Shown here in pieces: positions 1 to 10,403 of a DNA stretch of 64,000 nt (position 1 is its first letter; every line of letters begins with the position of its first letter). The stretch lies in assembly GCA_026419785.1 (NCBI GenBank), contig JAODTK010004832.1, forward strand, positions 124,001-188,000, given 5' to 3'. The notes under the pieces were generated by a model, which was not told the DNA's origin, searched no databases, and worked only from the letters and a program-made list of their open reading frames with translations. This DNA comes from Sclerodactyla briareus. Taxonomy: Eukaryota > Echinodermata > Holothuroidea > Dendrochirotida > Sclerodactylidae. The position numbers and the translations under genes were made by a program.

Positions 1-295
1 AAATGCTTGCCCAATGTGATGCACCAAGGCCCCAAAAGCATTATGTAATCAGGAAAACAAATGCTTATGCTACGCCCAAAGGGTATTAAAATCAACCTTT
101 GGCCCCCTGTAACTTGAATACAAGGTGTCAGATCGAAGGGGGAGGTGGTCGTCTATGTAGCAGACAGAGAAATATACATTATCCAAAAATCGAACAGTTT
201 TTATTTCTTGGCCTGTAACTCTAAATAAGCACATTTTCTTAAAACTTGGCCTTTGGACTTTAGAGGTTGTTTGATTTCTAAACCAAAAAATTACC
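1..295 (+). repeat. Partial unit of the ~610-bp satellite
   Basis: This stretch matches, in order, landmarks of the array at 6120-7860: a 'gatgca' block, 'gtataaaa-tcaac', 'tgtctgatcgaag', 'tatccaaaa', 'cagttttta' and 'taaataagcacatt'. The window therefore opens inside a decayed copy of that family. It breaks off near 295, and a different tandem family starts by about 480. No coding potential is seen. Confidence 0.7.
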
Positions 296-479
296 ATGAC
301 AAAATCTCTACGAGCACCCTAACTTGCACTCATTCCAATTGTTAATTGGCCATTAACAAAAATTCGAACCAGAAGCCAGAAGGCTAGTGATTCCTTCACT
401 CTTCTGACAATACCTATAGCGGACTCAAGGACAAATGGGGGAGATTGTACCAGCACAGTGTGGGAAACCTAACGTCCGA

Positions 480-1575
480 CAAATACTCTTGATAAGAGAG
501 CTACACACTAATTCAGGACTTCAGACTTTGACCCTCCTGGGTGACCCTCATCTACCTCTGACCTGACCCCAAAACAATATTCATGTCCTCCGTATCCTCA
601 TGGCGAAAACACACATACCAATTATGAGCTCATCCATCCAGATTGTACTAGTTATCGTGTCACACCAAAATTGGCCAAAGTAGGGTCTTTTCATAAATTT
701 CCTATTTTTTTTTGACTAAAATTCCCCCCGACCTTTACCAAACAATATTGAGCCTTTACTCCCTATAAGAAGCTACACACCAAAATCTAACCCGATCCAG
801 ACCAACCATTCTGGACTTATCGTGTTCACAAGGTTTTCAGACTTTGACCTCTGGTGACCTCTGTGACCTGACCCCAAAACAATGGTCCATGTACTCATCA
901 TGGCTAACACATAGTACCAGTATGAGCTTCATCCTTCAGATCGGGTCTAGTTTCTCGTGCTCAACAGCCTATATTGGCCGAATTATGTCTTTTTCACATT
1001 TTTCTAATTTTTGAACCAAAATTCACCCGACCTACGTACCAAAAACAATAGGGTTCCTGTACTCCCCATAATAGCTACACACCAATTTGAACCTGATTCA
1101 GACCAACCATTCTGGACTGATCGTGTTTACAATGATTCCAGATTGTTTTACCTCTGTTTTCCGCTCAATGACCTCTGACCTTACCCCAAACAATAGGGTC
1201 CCATGTACTCATCAGGCATGGCGAACACACATAGCAAGGATGAGCCTTATCCATCCAGGTGGGGTTGAGTTATCGTGTTTCACGAGCCAAATTGCCAAAA
1301 ATTATGACCTCTCACAAATGCTATTTTTGACAAAAAATCACCACCGTCCTATATAAAAAACAATAGGGTTCCTGTACTCCCATAAGAAAGCTAACATAAA
1401 ATGAGCCCGATCAGACAAACCATATTACTATCGTGTTCACAAGGTTTTCAGACTTGATCCCTGTGACCTCAGATGACCTCCACCTGACCCCAAAACAATA
1501 GGGTTCATGTATCATCAGGGGGAACACACAATACCAAGTATGAGTTAATCCATTTCAGGTGGGGTCAAGTTATTG
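480..1575 (-). repeat. ~305-bp dimeric satellite array (about 3.7 units)
   Basis: The landmark 'accccaaa-caat' recurs at about 567, 871, 1183 and 1487, giving spacings of 304, 312 and 304 bp. A second landmark, 'atcgtgtt-cacaag', recurs twice per unit (about 653, 820, 953, 1122, 1272, 1430, 1572; alternating spacings of roughly 165 and 140). Each unit is therefore a head-to-tail pair of diverged ~150-bp halves. The same family lies in the opposite orientation at 42.7-43.9 kb, with single fragments at 37.7, 25.5 and 61.4 kb. Copies differ by many small indels. The units are rich in TGACCT hexamers. Confidence 0.85.
1169..1181. promoter_or_regulatory. Perfect DR1 nuclear-receptor motif inside the satellite
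   Basis: TGACCTCTGACCT is two exact AGGTCA half-sites (read on the minus strand) spaced by one base. That is the consensus DR1 element bound by RXR, HNF4 or PPAR-type receptors. Near-matches occur at the same place in the neighbouring satellite units. Binding is inferred from sequence only. Confidence 0.4.
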
Positions 1576-1760
1576 TGTTCACAAGCCCAGGCATCCACAC
1601 CTTTACACACTATCATACATAAATACATAAAATACATACTAATACATATAACATACATAACATACATACATACTTCATACACCCAATACACACAACACTG
1701 GCAGACTGCATTAGATTCCTCCGATTCGCAAGGCGTAAAAAATTTGAATAATTTATGCAA
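1576..1760 (-). repeat. TACA/CA microsatellite plus array-edge module
   Basis: An imprecise TACATA/CACA tract (about 1605-1690) is followed by 'gcagactgcattagattcctccgattcgc'-like sequence. Read on the minus strand, this is the AGGAATC-TGCAGTC-(TG)n module that also flanks the same satellite at 42.1, 42.6 and 61.4 kb. The repeat complex is thus bounded by the same edge each time. Confidence 0.6.
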
Positions 1761-1779
1761 AATTTTCACATTAAATGAC

Positions 1780-2080
1780 CTTTTTTAATTGACCTTTACA
1801 CTGTTGTTAAATTGATCAGGATCAAAGGTTGTTACCCTCCACCAAGTTCATGAGGATTCAACCAAGTTTAAAATATGCATAAATTATGATAATGGGACAG
1901 AGTAAATGGGACTTATTAGTAAACATTAAGCGGGTGACCTCTCCCTACGTAAATTCATTGGGACTTAGATACACATCTCACCGAGTTTCGTCGACAATCC
2001 AACAAACTTCAAAATATCGAGAGTATTAATTATGCAAATTAGACTCCCCTTAATTAGCATATATCATGCCGGAATCTAAT
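1780..2080 (+). repeat. ~150-bp AT-rich tandem repeat, two copies
   Basis: Two diverged units share 'caccaagtt', 'atccaacaaa-cttaaaatat' and 'taattatgcaaattag'. The same unit occurs about three times at 7861-8330. Short TGACC-containing links join it to the other satellites. Confidence 0.6.
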
Positions 2081-2760
2081 CCAATTTGTGTACTCTCATA
2101 GTTGTTATATAATACGGACGGCATCACCAATGCTTACCGATCAAGAGATATCTTGTACACAAGCTCCGGGCCGCCATTTTGTTATTTTAAATATGAGAAT
2201 TGATGCAAAAATGGGATGGTCTTCGGGATTGAAAAGTGGATTTGCAACATCGGCAACTCTTCACCACGACCTCCACAAAAACGTCCCAGCATGATGGCTT
2301 CACGGTTAAGGAGACTATCGAACCGCCTACGGGACAGATGGACAGACGGACGACAGACAGACAGACAACGGAAAAATGACCACTATGTCTCATCCTTGAA
2401 CAGAGTTCAGGCCAGATAAAAACGCTACTAAGTGACTTCGATAGCTCAAAATCTAATCAGATGTGCTCACTCAACCCCAATTAACATATACAAAAGTACA
2501 TAAAAGTGGTGTATGGTTTCAGAGACATCCTGCTCCATGGAAAAGTGTTACATACACCACACAACACACGCATAACCACACGCTAAAGTGGATGCCAAGG
2601 TTCTTTCGAACTTCATTCAGGCAAGGACAACAACAATGAGAAGCAGCCGAGGCTGCAGCCTACAGTATATCATCCCCTCTTATAGATGGGGAGTGTGAGG
2701 AATATATATTCATGCTTGTCTGGTATATACAAACACCAACTAGTAGTTAACACAACACAC
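2081..2760. other. Unassigned, with a short GACA/GACGGACA tract
   Basis: About 2330-2370 is a GACAGACGGACGACAGACAGACAG-like tract of GACA units. The remainder shows no domain, RNA or clear repeat. A minus-strand 120-codon frame at 2670-3032 has no recognisable motif and runs across the tRNA-like element, so it is not called. Confidence 0.5.
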
Positions 2761-2761
2761 A

Positions 2762-2855
2762 ATAAGCCAGTTCGTGGTTCTAAGTGCACATGCTCACCAC
2801 AGCAGAACAGTTCAGGGGAATAGACAACGATCCGGTTCGATTCCCCCCCATAGCA
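2762..2855 (+). ncRNA. tRNA-Leu/Ser-like repeat element (probable SINE head)
   Basis: The segment has a box-A-like 'agttcgtGGTTCTAAGTGC', as in tRNA-Leu, and an exact box B, GGTTCGATTCC, about 50 bases later. A diverged second copy lies on the minus strand at about 31012-31100, and shared sequence runs across the whole core ('gcatgctcacc', 'cagttc-ggggaatagac'). The T-arm does not pair well, so this is unlikely to be a working tRNA. A dispersed tRNA-derived element fits better. Confidence 0.4.
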
Positions 2856-3370
2856 ATATCGTTTGTGAAGGCTTAACAAATATCTATTTGTAAAGGCAAC
2901 TAATTCATCCCATGATTTTGGATTTATTTTTGAGATAGGGGGGAATTCTGTGTAGTTTCTGTTTGGCTGGATGTGTGTTTTTCGGTGTTGATGATTTATT
3001 AAATGTAGTTCTGCACAATAAGGTCCGTTCAATCAACGTCAAACTGCTGCTGGCGTTCCTTTATGGAATTGACACAATATCAATATCAGTATCATTAACT
3101 GTAACTTCGAACTGGCTTATAGACACAAGCATAATGATGAATCAGTCACACTATCGCCAAAAGAAACCCCAGGACCACTTACTATTACTAACTTATAACA
3201 AGAACCTGAATGTTTTTAAAGAGAACTGGAAAATATCACACCTCCCATAAAAGATATTTTCTCTCATTTTTGTGCTGTAAATCCGGAAACTGAAAGATCA
3301 CTAGGTATTTTTTTTCTCCTGATGTGCTAAAGTGTTGTCGAAATGCTGCAACAAATATTAGAGATTAGCT
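2856..3370. other. Unassigned
   Basis: I see no protein motif, RNA gene or repeat family here. Reading frames are short and lack splice context. Confidence 0.5.
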
Positions 3371-3374
3371 AGAG

Positions 3375-3725
3375 AGGCGAATTAGCTCAGTCGGTAGAGC
3401 TCCGAACTTAAGATCAATTGATTACGAGTTCGAATCCCAGTGAAGGCCCTAGGGTTTCCCGCCGTGCTGTTAGAAAGCATGTTCTCCTCGAATGTCTCTG
3501 TAACAAGTGTCACAGTGGGTACCTGCGGGTAATGGGGAATGGAAGTAGGCGCGCTGCGTGGCTGGGTGTAGTAGGTCGTGAGTAGGTCGTGAGCGAACGT
3601 GCACCCTGGGTGGTGCGGGCAAGGTCTTCATCAGGTTACCAATGACCAGGGGATTAAGTCGCTAGACATGTGAAGAGGCACTGCTTTGATACAGGACTAA
3701 AGACCCCCCGAATCTTCATCGCATA
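3375..3725 (+). mobile_element. tRNA-headed SINE, copy 1
   Basis: The 5' end is a tRNA-like module with an exact box A, TAGCTCAGTCGG (3383-3394), and box B, GAGTTCGAATCC (3426-3437). A ~270-bp body follows that is not tRNA. The same head and body recur at 16005-16365, sharing 'gtgctgttgga', 'gtacctacg-ggtaa', 'ggaagtagg-gcgcg', 'cttcacaggttaccaa-gaccaggg-attaag' and 'gtgaagag-gc-ctg'. This is the structure of a Pol III-transcribed SINE. It lies about 170 bp left of a MITE. Confidence 0.8.
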
Positions 3726-3893
3726 ATGTTGCCAAAACGGCAGCCTGTTCTCATTCACACTGAGTGTTCCAACAGACAAGCTGGCATGAAATGCAGTATT
3801 AATCCTCCCCGATTGCTTCGATCGGTGTGAATAAACTGCAAATAGACAACATGAAATGTACTTCTCTCTTGCTATGGATTACATTGGAACCCC

Positions 3894-4458
3894 TTAAAGA
3901 CAACTGCAGGCTTGGCACAACATAAGTTATATTGTGGAGAATTAAAATTAACTATAGGTCCAAACCCCATTTCAATACAATGTTCCTATGTGGAGTTATT
4001 AGCCTTCAATTGCCCAAGAATGCATGACATCACACTTGGACAGCCCGGAAAGTTATGTCATGTATTTCATGGTTCATTTGGTGAATAAGTCTAAAGTCTA
4101 CATTCGCAGAAGTTTCTTGTTGTGTTCTATCACAAAGTCAACCATCAAAAAACCTATCCACCCCACTACACAACATCAATCCTCGCGTCTCCCATAAACT
4201 AGTTGCTTTTCAAAGTGAAACAAATGTGTGATTTCAAAGATAAACAAGAATTGTTTGCAGGTTTGTGCAAGTATTAACATCATTTATTATGATGAATGGC
4301 TGATCTTTTCAATTTGTGCACAATACACAGTGCACAAATGTCAAAGGACTGTAACTCCATAACGAAAGTCGTATGAATTCGGTTTGGACTGACCAATTCA
4401 GTTTTTTCTCCAGCTAATACATAGCCGGTTTATAATTAATCTTGCAGTTGTCCTTCAG
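3894..4458 (+). mobile_element. 565-bp MITE with terminal inverted repeats, copy 1
   Basis: The left end reads TTAAAGACAACTGCAGG. The right end, read on the minus strand, is CTGAAGGACAACTGCAAG, a 14-16 bp imperfect terminal inverted repeat. The interior matches 15427-16003 on the opposite strand over its whole length, for example 'ctataggtccaaaccccattt' against its complement. No transposase is encoded, so it is a non-autonomous DNA transposon. A TTAA-type target is possible at the left end but is not clearly duplicated. Confidence 0.75.
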
Positions 4459-6005
4459 AAACATTCTGCACCAGTCTCAGCATCACTGCAATATAGTATT
4501 AGGGTGCCAGTCAGTAAAGGCTGAGTCTTCTAGGTCCAGACAAGGCCTAGGTGAGTGATGCTCATTGACACATATATATGCATTATGTATATATATCTTT
4601 CAAATTTTCAACGAGTCAAACAAGTTCTCCCCTGTAGTCACTCGGTGTGACGAGCGCACAGCCACGAACTGGGCTTTTTATTATTGTCAACCTCTGACAG
4701 CATCGCCCCCTCTATCATCTTGGCTGAGGATACTTCTTGAGCATGTTGGTCACCTGTTTACCTGGGTCATCTGTGATCCAACAGACTTTCCTCCTCGCAC
4801 AGATGTACGAGTGCCCTTATCTCCGCCTGTTCAATGAATTAGAATGCACTAGCTAGTGTGATTCTGTAGAATGAGAACTGATATATTACTCACAAGAACG
4901 CCCTATCATGGTAGTTTTATAACCAAGGAGATTGACACATTTTAAAATCCATAATGGCCGCCGTATGGGCATTCTGACAATCTGTAAACATTGGTTTTCT
5001 GATGCTCAAAATATACAGTTCCCCAGAAGGTATAGATCTGCCAATCTCCCCAAAATTCCAAACAAAATTACATATTGAACCTGCCTTTTGCGAAAATGTC
5101 CAAAATGGTAATCCTGAAAAATAGAATTCTTTCACTCTTGAATTGATAGGGTTGGCACTGCATACACAGTTTGTCAGGTATCTTTATGAATGTTGGAGCA
5201 TGGAATCTATCAACTGTGTCTTAAAATGGAATCACATGGAAATATACACCATCGGGCTCTAGGTGGGCAAGTTATAGGATCACAGAATCAGGGAATTCAA
5301 TACCAGGAAGTTTTTGACAATGGCCAACTACGGAAGGGACACAAGAGCCTCCATGGAATAGGGCAAACCTGAAACCAGCATCTGATGAAGCCGAAAATTA
5401 AATATAAGAAGAGTGCAAATTGCCAATAACAGTAGCTCATAGTTAGTAATGTCTAATGATGTTGGAATGTAAAAGTGAAAGGTTTACTTTTGGCGGTTTA
5501 TTAAAATGAGATTTATCGGTTCTTCTTGAACATTTGAGCAACTTCCAAAGACTGAATGAGTGCATAATGACTCAAAATTGACCCCCTAGATGGGCCTTTG
5601 GACCTCGAATGTCTTAATATCCACATGTACCATATTCAATGATAAGACTTGACCAACTTCATGAAACATCCACTCTATTCTGTTGAGTATGAACAGCTAC
5701 CATGCAAAATGTCAACATTCCCTTGCCCCCTAATTGGCCTCTGACCTGAAATCCTTGAACAGCCAGTGTGTAGTATTGGTCGCCCATTATACTGCCAACC
5801 TTCATGGTTTATCCAATTCAAAAGTCCCACAGGAAATAGTAGACACGCACTGGTAACTGTTTCAGTATTTTTTTAAGCCAAGATGTCCTTTATATTGTCT
5901 AGAATACTTACTTCCTTTAACCTATGAATAACTGCCACACCACTGATATTGCATTTAAACACACAAAAACTGCACTTGACCCACTTTCGATAGAACACTC
6001 CCTAA
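4459..6005. other. Unassigned intergenic sequence
   Basis: There are short AT-rich runs (about 4570-4600) and no recognised protein domain. Past about 5575 the sequence drifts into TGACC-containing blocks that resemble the satellites but have no clear period. A minus-strand frame at 4917-5135 ends near a GTGAGT donor-like site (about 4885-4893) but carries no motif I know. Confidence 0.45.
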
Positions 6006-6007
6006 AC

Positions 6008-6060
6008 TATAAAATGTCGGGCGGTAAACTGCCAGACGTATATTTCCCCGCATCTCTATT
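6008..6060 (+). mobile_element. 5' end fragment of the hairpin-ended element
   Basis: GGCGGTAAACTGCC followed by 'agacgtatatttccccgca' matches the left end of the copies at 24637 and 56035 (GGCGG-taaa-CCGCC-gacgtgtatatccccgc). Only the terminal ~50 bp is present before the 610-bp satellite begins. Confidence 0.5.
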
Positions 6061-6119
6061 CAAGAAATTTGGGGAACATGAAACCGACAAATTCGTAGAA
6101 AGCAGACATTTATAGACTT

Positions 6120-7860
6120 ATGAAGCGACAACGTTTACAGGTAAATGGGTGCGTCCTTAAATAAACGCATTTATTCAAGATTCGTCGACCTTTAAAACCA
6201 CATGACCACCCGACAAGGTCAAATTCAGGTCAGAGGTCCACACATGCAGTCAACCATTAATATAGCAATGGTGAACCATCCAGCCTTCGCCATAGTTCAA
6301 TTCCTCCGATTATAGCCAAAAAACAGTTTTTGGGGCCCCTAAGTGACCGTGAATGACCTTTAATGATATGACAGATTTTTTAGAAAATTGTTACTCTCCA
6401 TGTGATACATCCATCTCCTAGGAGCATTTGCATTCTGATGAACACACACGTGCTATTGCCGGAAAAGTAACAAAATCAGTTTTTTGACCCCTAAGTGACC
6501 TTTAATGACCTTCATGACATGGCGGGTGTTTTATGAAAATTGTTACAACTCTCCATGTGAGCATCCCACTCCTAGAGCATATTGCATTCCAAGGACATTG
6601 TCCCAATTTATTGCGAAGAATTTATACAATCGAAGCTTTGACACCTTGTAACTACCAAAGTAATGTTCCGAATCGAAGCGGGGTTTTTCTTTCCTCCATA
6701 AAGCACCAAACGCTTCAACTCACATATCAAAAAATAACCAGTTTTATTTTTTTCCCGTAACTCTTTTAATAAGCACATTTATCAAGATTCGACCTGAACC
6801 CATGACCAACCCGACAGGGTCCAATTCCAGGTCAGAGGACACACACGTGCAGGTCAACAATTATTCAACAATTGCTTGAACCTCCTCAGCCTTCGCAGAT
6901 ATTAAATTCTCCGATTATAGCCAAAAACATTTTTTGACCGCTAAGTGACCTCGGATGACCTTAAATGATAGACAGTTTTTTATGAGAATTGTTTACTGTC
7001 CCATGTGATACCTCAGCTCTAACGCAGTTTTTGCAATTCTGATGAACACAACCCCAGTGCTTATTTGCCGAAAAAGTACTAAACAGTTTTTCCCCTAATT
7101 GACCTTTAATGACCTTCAATGACAATGGCGGTTTTTATGAAAATTGGTAACTCCAATGTGATGCAATCCACTCCTACAAGCCTATTGCATTCCAAGAACT
7201 GTCCAATGTTATTTCGAAAAAGGTATAAAAATTAACTTTGACGGACCCCCTTGTAACTACCAAAGTAAAGTGTCTGATCGAAGCGGAGTTGTTTCCCTCC
7301 ATGAAGCACACAAGCTCTATATCACATATCCAAAATCACCAGTTTCTATTTTTTTTTGGGCCCGTAACTCCTTAAATAAAATAAGCACATTTATTGTCAA
7401 GACTCGGACCTTTAAAACCACATGACCACCCGACGAGTCAAATCAGTCAGAGGTCACACCCTTCACAGGTCAACAATTATACCACAATGGTTAACCATCC
7501 ATCCTTCGCAAATATTCAATCCTCCGATTATAGCCAAAAAACAGTTTTTGACCCCAAGTGACCTCGAATGACCCTTTAATGATATGACAGATATTATGAG
7601 AATTTTTTGTTACTCTCCATGTGATAAATCCAGTCCTAGGAGCATTTTAGCATTTCTGATGAACACACCCATTGCTATTGCCGAAAGAATACTAAAATCA
7701 GTTTTTTGACCCCTAAGTGAACCTTTTATGAACCTTCATGACATGGCGGTTTTGCATGAAAATTGTTACACTCTCCCTGTGAATGCATCACTCCTAGAAG
7801 CATATTGCATCAATGAACAGTTCCATGTTAATTGCGAAAAAGTATAAACTCATCATTTTG
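6120..7860 (+). repeat. ~610-bp satellite array (about 2.9 units)
   Basis: The landmark 'aagattcgacc-tttaaaaccac' recurs near 6178, 6788 and 7400 (about 610 bp). Between landmarks the order is constant: 'aggtcagaggtc', 'ctccgattatagccaaaaa', 'acccctaagtgacct', 'ttgttactctccatgtga', 'tattgcattc', 'gaagcggagtt', 'cagttttta', 'cccgtaactc'. Copies differ by many one- to three-base indels. An AGGTCA-G-AGGTC(C/A) motif sits in each unit (6227-6239 in the first). Confidence 0.85.
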
Positions 7861-8330
7861 ACTGATCAGGATAACTAATATCAAATTAGTCCCCAATTTA
7901 CCCTCAGTGATCTTGATGCTAATTGAATAAATTTATCACAGGCATGGTAATAAGGTCCTATCACAAAGTTTCGTCAAATCCCTAAACAGTTGAGAAAATA
8001 ATTGCATTACTTATCTAATTATGCTAAACGAATAGTAAATTTAAACACACATAATGACCTTCCCAGTGATTTCATTCAACGCAATTGAAGAATTTTATCG
8101 GGACTGTAGAAGGTCCTACTCAACCAAGTTTCGTGAGAAATCCACAAAGTTTATAAATTTTGCCCAATTGCTAATTGGGTGGGGGCCAACTGTTATGCAA
8201 ATTAGTCTGCAAGATGACCTCCAGTGACCTCAGCGACATTAGGAAACTTCACTGCACTGAGGTTGGCCCTATTTACCCATTTCATGAAAATCCACTGAAG
8301 TTTGAAATATCACATATAGGCTAATAATTA
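7861..8330 (+). repeat. ~150-bp AT-rich tandem repeat, three copies
   Basis: The landmark 'aagtttcgt-aaatcc' occurs at about 7970 and 8118 and in weaker form at 8277 (spacings 148 and 159). Each copy is followed by 'taattatgc' or 'atgcaaattag'. This is the family seen at 1780-2080, so the same repeats neighbour each other in both clusters. Confidence 0.65.
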
Positions 8331-8334
8331 TGCT

Positions 8335-8690
8335 ACTGCCAAAGAATGCAAACTTGACCTTGGATGCCCTTGAAATTGTCGCTGTTTTTTCGGCTCCAAC
8401 ATACCCCACAACCACCCCACGTTTTTGTAAATCGCACTGAACTTAAAGTTTTTCGTGTAGAAACCTGCAAATAGAGGGGCAGCAAATATCGATATAGCCC
8501 ATTTTCGAACTTAGCATCTCCCGAGATTTTACTCATACGGAACATGTGTACCAAGTTTTGGGTCATCGGATAAAGTGTTGAAGAATGAGAACGCTAACGC
8601 CCAAAGTTTCCGAAGGCGGAGACGGCGGGCACATGGCCAGAACCATATATCCCCAACACTTACAGTGTTTCGGGGATATAATAACCACAA
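8335..8690 (+). mobile_element. Hairpin-ended element, 3' half
   Basis: It shares 'aaacctgcaaa-taga-gggcagcaaa', 'ttcgaact', 'catgtgtaccaagtttt' and 'ggataaag' with the copies at 22745, 24637 and 56035. It ends in the palindrome ATCCCCAACACTTACAGTGTTTCGGGGAT-ataataa (about 8648-8681). The 5' half is missing. Confidence 0.7.
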
Positions 8691-9128
8691 GGGCCCCCCT
8701 GAATGACCTTTACCCTAAATGACCTTCAAATGACCTTCAAAACTTTTGGTTTGATGACCCTCAAAATACTATTTTTTTTGCCAAAATGCCCCTCAATGAC
8801 CGTTGACCTCATAGAATACTGTAACCCCACCAAGTTTTGTGCAACACCCCATAGGTACTACTATGCAACATACTAAGCTTGACCACTGTGAAGGGTCGCC
8901 CAAAATGGGCCTTTAGGGGCGAAGGGATCCAAAGCTTACCTTTGACAAAAAACCGATCCCTAGGCCCTTTTTTTGTTTTTTTTTTGTTGTTTTGTGTTTT
9001 AAAATAGTAACAGGTCAATGATACCTATGACCAACATGAAAAAAATTCAACTGATTGGTGGGAAGAGAGGGCATTTACAAAATCGGGGGAATCCTCTCTT
9101 TCCACAAAAATGATTTGTTTTTCATAGT
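8691..9128. repeat. Decayed TGACCTT-rich satellite remnant
   Basis: Several TGACCTTCAAA-like blocks at 8701-8760 and a 'caccaagttttgtgcaa' block look like worn satellite units. No stable period is left. The remainder is low-information sequence. Confidence 0.4.
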
Positions 9129-9129
9129 C

Positions 9130-9440
9130 CGGGGGATCAGATTAGCTCAGTTAGTAGAAGTCCCGCTTGTTGATCAAAAGATTGTGAGTTCTTCTCCCAC
9201 GGACCGACCATTTTTTTTCTGTGGGTCTTTGAGCAGACTCTGCTCCCCTCTGTCTCCAGCCTCTCTCCGCCAGGTGTAAATGAAGAACTGTGAGGAAATT
9301 GAGTACAACGGCACGCTATAGCTGCTGCCACATACTTCAGAGTATTGTAGTGTAATATTTGTGAAGCGCTTTGCAGCACCAGGTGGAAAGGACATACTAT
9401 GTTAAGGCCAGATATTATATCATTTATATTATTATTATAT
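9130..9440 (+). mobile_element. tRNA-headed SINE of a second family with LINE-like tail
   Basis: The head has box A TAGCTCAGTTAG (9143-9154) and a degenerate box B (about 9186-9197). The body differs from the SINE at 3375. The 3' end has 'gtgaagcgctttg' and then 'ttatattattattata'. It resembles the 3' tail of the LINE at 44757-48420 (gcgct, then atcaag-ccctattattatta, on the minus strand), suggesting mobilisation by that LINE class. Confidence 0.6.
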
Positions 9441-9567
9441 TATATATCCATTATAAGATTTATGATGATCAGTACATTCAAAGCAAGCAGAGATACCACA
9501 TGTATAGTATCTAACCTAAGCCTATATAAGTGAGGCTAATCTACCTTGTATTTTTTAAACATTGATT

Positions 9568-9770
9568 TCAACCGAGTGGTGGCACAGTTGGTCTGCGTGG
9601 ATTACACCCACCTCGCCATCAAGGTCTCCAAGAGGCATTTTTGGGGGCTTATTCTGTGTTTACTGGTGAGGGTTCGCAGTGAAAATAGATGCAGTAACAG
9701 GTCTGAATCCTTGCTGGGCCTCGATTAGGATCGCTTCCTTTGTCGGCAAGTGGACCATGAAAAAAAAAAA
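9568..9770 (+). mobile_element. Possible third SINE with A-rich tail
   Basis: TGGCACAGTTGG fits a Pol III box A, and GGTTCGCAGTG about 95 bases later is a weak box B. The segment ends in a 12-13 base A run followed by 'taatgatgataaaaaa'. I found no second copy in the window, so this is tentative. Confidence 0.3.
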
Positions 9771-10030
9771 AATAATGATGATAAAAAATTATTTGCCATT
9801 GGTGTCTACCCCCAATTACTTTGTTGAATCATTCCAGTTCACTGCCTTAATAGGTTATATCCTATCGAAGGTTTGCCTGTGAACAAACTAGCTCATAACT
9901 TCTGTTCATATCACCTTGGGTGCTCGTATTTTGGAGCATTCTCAGGAACAATATGAAGAATATGAAGATGATCAAGAGAATAATCACGGAGCATATGGAG
10001 AACCAAAAGAGCCTCTGAGATAGTACTTAC

Positions 10031-10144
10031 TTTGCTGCCTCAGTAACACCACTTTGAAGACTTGAGCTCCTTGCTTACAGATCTGTCACTGTATTCATTT
10101 CCTCCAGCAGCTATGCGGACTGCCATTTCACGATACAAATGGAG
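10031..10144 (-). CDS. Candidate internal exon of an unknown gene
   Basis: On the minus strand a long pyrimidine tract ending in CTACAG (about 10145-10180) precedes a 114-bp segment bounded downstream by a GTAAGTAC donor (10023-10030). One of its three frames is open for 34 codons and contains LYREMAVRIAAGGNEYSD. It meets TGA four codons before the donor, but a one-base shift there opens the remainder. An alternative donor (GTAAGC) after 66 bp would avoid the stop. I do not recognise the protein. The splice signals are the main evidence. Confidence 0.4.
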
Positions 10145-10403
10145 CTGTAGGAACAAGAAAAAGAAGAAGAAAGAGTAAAGTAGGAGGACACTGCCCGAGG
10201 GAGAGGGCATTCACCCTATTCCTCAAGGGCACATTTTGGGAGGGGGGTTGCCGTCTGTGGTAGTTTTTGAGGATTTTAGGAGTTGTGCGATTTGATGAAT
10301 GCTTCCACATTTTCATGCACTGAAGCTCCCCTTCAGGGTGTTTTCTGATAATTTTGCTAAGGATTTCCTGCAACTGGCCAGTAAGACATTCTGTCGAAGC
10401 CAA
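10145..10403 (-). other. Open minus-strand stretch upstream of the candidate exon
   Basis: The frame reads through about 75 codons (for example EILSKIIRKHPEGELQCMKM) before entering the pyrimidine tract of the exon at 10031-10144. Its last 15 or so codons translate that tract and are not coding. A CAG at about 10376 could be an acceptor. The first part may be another exon of the same unknown gene, but no domain is recognised. Confidence 0.25.

Noticed and set aside
2670..3032. 120-codon minus-strand frame
   Set aside because: It runs antisense across the tRNA-like repeat and has no motif.
3375..3450. Functional tRNA gene (also 16005 and 9130)
   Set aside because: The boxes are good, but the acceptor stem does not close and the same non-tRNA body follows in two copies, so these are SINE heads.
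5382..5397. Hammerhead ribozyme core (CTGATGAAGCCGAAAA)
   Set aside because: The core-like string lacks a real stem II, and no flanking stems I or III pair, so it is probably chance.
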